From NCBI GenBank assembly GCA_021847625.1, contig JAJZQK010000090.1:1-9343 (forward strand): a stretch of 9,343 bases of DNA, written 5' to 3'. The position numbers and the translations under genes are program-made. This stretch comes from Chloroflexota bacterium. GTDB taxonomy: Bacteria > Chloroflexota > FW602-bin22 > JAMCYS01. Position 1 is the first letter of the stretch. Every line of letters begins with the position of its first letter. Positions 5,979 through 9,343 of this stretch are shown here, piece after piece. The notes under the pieces are model-generated. The model made no database searches and had not been told where the DNA came from. It saw only the letters and a list, made by a program, of their open reading frames with translations.

Positions 5979-7007
5979 GTGACAGATAGCCAGATGAGGA
6001 TGCGGGGCTGGGTGCTCGCCTTGGCGATTATCGCCGTCGGCGTGTTCCTTTACTTGATCAGGGGCATCCTGGCGCCTTTTGTCGTAGCCATCGCTTTGGC
6101 CTACATACTGAGTCCGATCGGGCATTGGCTGGAGTGGCGTCTACGCCTGCCGAGGGTGGCGGCGGTGGTGCTTCTTTACGTGCTGGTCTTTGGCCCGCTG
6201 GCCGCCCTGTTCGCCATCTTTGGGCCGACGCTCGTGCGCGACACGACATTGTTCGTGGCCAACCTGCCTTTCATCCTTGCCAACCTGTTGAGGCAGCTTC
6301 TTGGTGGGGAGGAGGTGGTCGTCTTTGGGCAGCAGCTGCAAGCCTCGCTGCTCGCCCAGACCCTCGTCCGCGCGGTGCGCGATTTCTTGGGCACGCCGCA
6401 GGAGGCAGCGCGCGTCGCCCGGGGCGTGATCGAGTTCGGCTTCAACGCTTTCCTCTCGCTGGTGCTTCTCTTCTATCTGTTGATAGACCGGGAGCGCATC
6501 ACCAAATGGGCCCTGAATCTCGTGCCGGCTCCCGCGCGGTCTCGCGCGGAGTACATCCTTTGGCAGGTCAACCTCGTGCTAGGCCGCTATCTGCGAGGCA
6601 TCCTCTTCCTCATCTCCTTCATGTCCATCGCCACCTGGCTTGGCCTGTTCCTGCTGTTCAGACTGCCATACGCGGTGCCTATCGCCGTCGCCACGGGGTT
6701 TCTCGAGATCGTCCCCTTCGCCGGGCCGGTGGCGGCGGGGACGATCGCGGGCATTGTGGCGCTCACGCACGGCGGGTTGGGCCTTCTGGTAAGCGTCGTC
6801 CTGTTCTATGTGATCCTGCGTCAGGTAGAGGATCAGGTGGTATCGCCGAACGTCCTCGGGCGGGCCGTCGAACTGCATCCGGTAGGGATAATATTCGCCG
6901 TGCTGGCCGGCGGTGCCCTGGCAGGCATTCTCGGCGTGTTGTTGGCCGTGCCGGTAGCGGCCGCCGTGAAAGTGGGGCTCGAGAACTGGCATGCCGACGA
7001 GACGTAG
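5979..7007 (+). CDS. AI-2E family transporter (second of two)
   Basis: This 342-residue polytopic inner-membrane protein is of the AI-2E family and is clearly distinct in sequence from the copy at 2904-4031. Helices lie near 11-27, 30-47, 59-82, 152-169, 206-229, 231-262, 266-281 and 302-332. An amphipathic region (about 84-150) sits between the third and fourth. The family block FLEIVPFAGPVAAGTIAG (241-258) and EDQVVSPNVLGR (284-295) are present. The frame stays open to an ATG at 5697, but that extension is polar and low-complexity and shares bases with the antiporter remnant. GTG 5979 has AAGGA at 5969-5973 with a five-base spacer and gives a family-typical N-terminus; ATG 5994 or 6000 are alternatives. 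It overlaps the PAP2 gene by 17 bases, so the two are probably co-translated. The substrate is unknown. Confidence 0.88.
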   Translation: MTDSQMRMRGWVLALAIIAVGVFLYLIRGILAPFVVAIALAYILSPIGHWLEWRLRLPRVAAVVLLYVLVFGPLAALFAIFGPTLVRDTTLFVANLPFILANLLRQLLGGEEVVVFGQQLQASLLAQTLVRAVRDFLGTPQEAARVARGVIEFGFNAFLSLVLLFYLLIDRERITKWALNLVPAPARSRAEYILWQVNLVLGRYLRGILFLISFMSIATWLGLFLLFRLPYAVPIAVATGFLEIVPFAGPVAAGTIAGIVALTHGGLGLLVSVVLFYVILRQVEDQVVSPNVLGRAVELHPVGIIFAVLAGGALAGILGVLLAVPVAAAVKVGLENWHADET

Positions 7008-7668
7008 GCCTGACTGGGCTTCCCCGAACTGGCTGGTGCTCTTTGCCACGAGCGGCGCGGCGATCATCGTCGTCATGGCAATGGGCATCGCGCTCGTGGA
7101 AGGCGCGCAATGGCAAACGGACCTTGCGATCACGCGGGCGCTGCAATCGGTTCAAGAGCCGGTGTTTCGAACCGTGATGATCGGGGTGAGCTTCATAGGT
7201 TTTACGATCCCCTTCTTGCCGTTCGTGGTGACGGTCTCGCTGCTGCTGTGGTGGTGGCAGGGGCTGCCCCAGGGGTTACTTGTTAGCCTTGGCACTGGCG
7301 TCGGGATTGCCGTCGCCTTCGCGATCAAGGAGATCGTGAGGCGCCCCCGGCCCGCCGCTCCGGAGGTTGCCGTCTACCAGAAGCTGACCGATTTCTCCTT
7401 CCCCAGCGAGCACGTCGTCACCTACGTGTTGTTCTTCGGAATCGTCGGCTACCTCGCGGCACGATGGTGGCCGGCGGGATGGTACCGCTGGGTGGCGCTG
7501 GTGGGGTCTGGATTGGCCATCCTTCTCGTCGGGCCATCTCGCGTCTACCTTGGCGCCCACTGGCCCAGCGACGTGCTGGCGGGGTACCTGGTGGGCTACG
7601 CCGTCCTTGTCTGGAGCATCTTCGTGTTCAACTGGTACACCGGGGACCCCGCCTCGGAGCCCGAATAG
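6991..7668 (+). CDS. PAP2 superfamily membrane phosphatase
   Basis: This 225-residue integral membrane phosphatase of the PAP2 (type 2 phosphatidic acid phosphatase/undecaprenyl-diphosphatase-like) superfamily hydrolyses phosphate or diphosphate esters of lipids, usually on the outer face of the inner membrane. All three catalytic motifs are present: K113-x6-R120-P121 (motif 1), P138-S139-E140-H141 (motif 2, normally PSGH) and S183-R184-x5-H190-x3-D194 (motif 3). H141 and H190 would be the acid/base and nucleophile, and D194 the relay residue. Helices surround them at about 15-35, 63-88, 95-112, 144-158, 166-181 and 194-214. The start ATG lies 17 bases inside the preceding AI-2E gene with only a weak ribosome site, which fits translational coupling. 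The Gly-to-Glu change in motif 2 is the one oddity. The substrate (undecaprenyl-PP, phosphatidic acid or PGP) cannot be chosen. Confidence 0.92.
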   Translation: MPTRRRPDWASPNWLVLFATSGAAIIVVMAMGIALVEGAQWQTDLAITRALQSVQEPVFRTVMIGVSFIGFTIPFLPFVVTVSLLLWWWQGLPQGLLVSLGTGVGIAVAFAIKEIVRRPRPAAPEVAVYQKLTDFSFPSEHVVTYVLFFGIVGYLAARWWPAGWYRWVALVGSGLAILLVGPSRVYLGAHWPSDVLAGYLVGYAVLVWSIFVFNWYTGDPASEPE

Positions 7669-7677
7669 AGAACGTCT

Positions 7678-7693
7678 CCCCGTGCTGTCGGGG
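7678..7693 (+). terminator. Possible weak terminator after the PAP2 gene
   Basis: CCCCG (7678-7682) and CGGGG (7689-7693) form an all-GC 5-bp stem with a 6-nt loop, ten bases after the PAP2 stop. Only a C/T-rich tract follows (CCCTCTATCTCCT), not a clean T-run. Confidence 0.3.
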
Positions 7694-7799
7694 CCCTCTA
7701 TCTCCTACCGGCAGCGGGGATGCAAGGTGCGATCGAACCTCTTCCGCCTTCGCCGTTACGTACCTTGCGAGGGCTCCTGCATAGGGATCGCCCCAGCTG

Positions 7800-7813
7800 G
7801 CCGAGGCCTCGGC
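7800..7813. repeat. Perfect 14-bp palindrome
   Basis: GCCGAGGCCTCGGC reads the same on both strands, and the 8-bp palindrome CCAGCTGG (7793-7800) abuts it. It lies in the gap between the PAP2 gene and the small membrane gene. It could be an operator for the latter or a chance GC-rich palindrome. Confidence 0.4.
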
Positions 7814-7888
7814 TTGTTATCGGGCTGTCGTCGAGGTCTGGTGGCCCAGCGTGGGTCGCCCAACTGGCAGGGTAGGCCCGCTGGGCTG

Positions 7889-8125
7889 ATGGATGCCAAG
7901 CGGATTGCCGCAGAGGCGAACTCCCTGCCTGCGGTCTGGTCGCTGCCCGGGCTAATGGCGCTCTTTGCCAACTACTTGATGCCACTTGTCGCCTGGATCA
8001 CCGGAACCGATCCGCACTACACCACGCTCGAGGCGGCGTTGAGGCTGGCCGTACTGGCCGCCTGCGCCGCGGCAGCTCTGTTTGTCCTCGAGCGATACCT
8101 GAGATGGCGGGATAGCCTGGCCTGA
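7889..8125 (+). CDS. Small hypothetical membrane protein
   Basis: I do not recognise this 78-residue protein. It has a short charged N-terminus (MDAKRIAAEAN), a hydrophobic stretch at about 17-37 (with NYLMPLVAWITG), a polar loop (TGTDPHYTT) and a second helix at about 47-66 ending in the basic segment ERYLRWRD. Third codon positions are strongly G/C, as in the neighbouring genes, which supports real coding. The frame is open far upstream, overlapping the PAP2 gene in another phase, so the start is uncertain. ATG 7889 has only a distant AGGG (7869-7872). A GTG near 7840 with GAGG ahead of it would add about 16 residues. It sits between the PAP2 gene and the MFS promoter and may be transcribed with the former. 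Confidence 0.5.
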   Translation: MDAKRIAAEANSLPAVWSLPGLMALFANYLMPLVAWITGTDPHYTTLEAALRLAVLAACAAAALFVLERYLRWRDSLA

Positions 8126-8152
8126 GTCGGCCAGCGTGCGGCCTAAGTGGTC

Positions 8153-8180
8153 TTGACGGCGCGTCCGCTGGTGCTAGAAT
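8153..8180 (+). promoter_or_regulatory. Near-consensus sigma70 promoter with extended -10 for the MFS gene
   Basis: TTGACG (8153-8158) and TAGAAT (8175-8180) each match five of six consensus bases, with a 16-base spacer and a TG extended -10 motif (8172-8173). It is the best promoter in the window. Transcription would start near 8187, giving a leader of about 65 bases before ATG 8253. The leader contains a small CGCCG/CGGCG hairpin (8199-8214). Confidence 0.7.
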
Positions 8181-8252
8181 TCTACCTGCCACCAGGGTCG
8201 CCGCCTTCCCGGCGTCCGGCGAGCATCGCGACCGATGTTGGAGGCGATTGCC

Positions 8253-9343
8253 ATGTCGTTGCGCCGACCAAGCCCGTTCTTGTTGCTCTGCGGCACCGGG
8301 CTCTTCGCCATCTTCAGTTCCACCATCTCCAAGACGCCGGCCTTGCCGCTGTTCGCACACGATCTGGGCGCTAGCGAGGCGGACATTGGCTTCATCGCCG
8401 CCGCTTCCACAGTCGTCGGCATCCTCGTCTCCCTGCCGGCGGGCAGCCTTTCTGACCTTTATGGCCGGCGGTGGGTGATACTGGCGGCCGGCTTCGTCTT
8501 CGCCACCGCGCCTTTCTTGTACCTACTGGTGCAGGAGCCGTGGCAGCTCGTGGCCGTGCGCGTCTATCACGGCCTGGCCACGGCGATCTTCGGGCCGGTG
8601 GCCATGGCGCTGGTGGCCGACCTCTTCGTCAAAGGGCGGGGAGAGAGCATGGGCTGGTACTCTTCGGCCACGCTCGTGGGCCGTTTCATCGCCCCCCTCG
8701 CGGGCGGGGCGCTGCTCTTCTTTGCCTCCTACCGCTGGCTCTACCTCGTCTGCGGGATAGGTGGCCTGACGGCGTTGGCGCTGGCCTGGCGCCTGCCGGA
8801 TACGGGGCGCACGACGGGGGCGGAGCCGCTCGGGAAGAGCCTGGCCCGTCTGGGCGATGGTCTGGGCGCCGTGGTGCGCAGCCGGCCGATCCTCGTCACC
8901 TCCGCCGCCGAGGCCATGCAGTATTTCTCTTTTGGCGCCTTCGAGACTTTCGTGCCGCTGTACGCCATGGCGACCGGGGGGCTGAACACCTGGCAAATCG
9001 GCATCATCTTCGGTGCCCAGCTGCTGATGACGACGCTGTCGAAGCCCGTGATGGGCCGCACGTCCGATCGGATTGGCCGCCGGCCGCTGATTGCCCTGGG
9101 GCTGGGGATCAGCGCCGTCGCCGTGGGCGGCGTGGCCTTTGGCGCCTCGTTCCCGATTCTCCTGCTGGCGGCGATGCTCTACGGGTTGGGTCTGGCGGTG
9201 GTGACCTCCTCCACCTCCGCCCTCGTCTCCGAGGCCGCAGTGGTGGGCTATCCCCACGAGATCAAAGGCATGGGCATCTGCGCCTTCGTATCCGTGCCCG
9301 TGGGCACCGTGCCCTCCGAGGCCGACAAGGATCGCCTGCGCGA
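8253..9343 (+). CDS. MFS drug-type transporter, partial, with a foreign C-terminal segment
   Basis: The frame is open from ATG 8253 to the window end (363 codons plus two bases). GGAGG at 8240-8244, eight bases upstream, fixes the start. Residues 1-326 are a major facilitator superfamily (DHA1-like) exporter. Ten helices can be followed, from 8-28 to about 300-318. Motif A appears in both halves, as GSLSDLYGRR (64-73) and GRTSDRIGRR (268-277), and a central charged loop lies at about 181-210. The substrate is unknown. From residue 327 the protein no longer looks like MFS; see the separate entry. The last two helices expected for a 12-helix transporter are therefore missing. The gene has its own strong promoter at 8153-8180. 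Codon choice is almost entirely G/C-ending, more extreme than in the left part of the window. Confidence 0.85.
   Translation, partial: MSLRRPSPFLLLCGTGLFAIFSSTISKTPALPLFAHDLGASEADIGFIAAASTVVGILVSLPAGSLSDLYGRRWVILAAGFVFATAPFLYLLVQEPWQLVAVRVYHGLATAIFGPVAMALVADLFVKGRGESMGWYSSATLVGRFIAPLAGGALLFFASYRWLYLVCGIGGLTALALAWRLPDTGRTTGAEPLGKSLARLGDGLGAVVRSRPILVTSAAEAMQYFSFGAFETFVPLYAMATGGLNTWQIGIIFGAQLLMTTLSKPVMGRTSDRIGRRPLIALGLGISAVAVGGVAFGASFPILLLAAMLYGLGLAVVTSSTSALVSEAAVVGYPHEIKGMGICAFVSVPVGTVPSEADKDRLR
9231..9343 (+). other. Acetyl-CoA synthetase C-terminal fragment fused in frame to the MFS gene
   Basis: From codon 327 the translation reads EAAVVGYPHEIKGMGICAFV, then SVPVGTVPSEADKDRLR. This closely follows the C-terminal domain of AMP-forming acetyl-CoA synthetase (Acs), where E-A-A-V-V-G-x-P-H-E-I-K-G is followed by an I-x-A-F-V strand and a P-S-E...LR helix. 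Typical Acs proteins have an SALVSHPAVAEAAVVG-type run just before, and SALVS is also where the MFS part stops. The switch could therefore have happened within a shared stretch of bases (about 9212-9231). The Acs catalytic lysine region would lie beyond the window. This may be a chimeric assembly or a true recombination. Confidence 0.75.

Noticed and set aside
2904..7007. Quorum-sensing (AI-2) locus
   Set aside because: Only the family name suggests it. No luxS, lsr or sensor gene is present, and AI-2E members have varied substrates.
6125..7177. 350-codon plus-strand frame inside the AI-2E gene
   Set aside because: It is an out-of-frame shadow rich in Arg, Gly and Ala, whereas the overlapping AI-2E frame carries family motifs and helices.
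8523..9257. Long minus-strand open frame (244 codons)
   Set aside because: It is the reverse shadow of the GC-rich MFS gene. It has Gly/His/Arg/Gln-rich low-complexity content and no family features.
1..9343. CRISPR arrays, insertion sequences, integrases, defence genes
   Set aside because: No regularly spaced repeats, transposase or nuclease motifs were found on either strand.

Overview
This is a GC-rich bacterial window made mostly of membrane-protein genes. Start codons are mixed (ATG, GTG and TTG), and clear Shine-Dalgarno sites precede several genes. Nothing in it fixes the taxon. Paired AI-2E family proteins and small poly-membrane proteins would suit an environmental lineage such as Chloroflexota, but that is a weak inference. 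There is no rRNA, tRNA, CRISPR array, insertion sequence or phage gene.

Layout. 123-1151 (+) is a lysylphosphatidylglycerol-synthase/flippase-like membrane protein. It converges, with a 21-bp overlap, on a MJ1255-type glycosyltransferase on the minus strand (1131-2201, TTG start). A 264-bp gap packed with inverted repeats separates that from a small two-helix membrane protein (2466-2711, -). Next comes an AI-2E family transporter (2904-4031, -, TTG start). The 533-bp region 4032-4564 has no gene. It holds a cluster of back-to-back potential RNA hairpins, one closed by a GNRA tetraloop, then two operator-like dyads, and leads to a four-helix membrane protein (4565-5053, +). That gene ends at a strong hairpin with a GAAA loop. 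On the minus strand, immediately behind the hairpin, is a decayed Na+/H+ antiporter gene of the NhaP/CPA1 type. It has two frameshifts, one in-frame stop, a large internal deletion and no N-terminus. A second AI-2E protein (5979-7007, +, GTG start) overlaps a PAP2 phosphatase (6991-7668, +). A small hypothetical membrane protein follows (7889-8125, +). An MFS transporter with a near-consensus promoter starts at 8253 and runs off the end.

How the genes might work together. The left pair (flippase-like protein and glycosyltransferase) and the PAP2 phosphatase all belong to families that act on membrane or polyprenyl lipids and their sugar carriers, but they are not one operon. The AI-2E/PAP2 pair is translationally coupled. 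The remainder looks like ordinary transport genes.

Most notable points. (1) The MFS reading frame changes identity near 9212-9231. Its last 37 codons match the C-terminal domain of AMP-forming acetyl-CoA synthetase, not an MFS protein. This is a chimera that may be an assembly artefact or a recombination product. (2) The hairpin cluster at 4333-4427 is a candidate structured RNA. (3) The antiporter pseudogene has a reconstructable decay history. I do not see a convincing new multi-gene defence or metabolic system.
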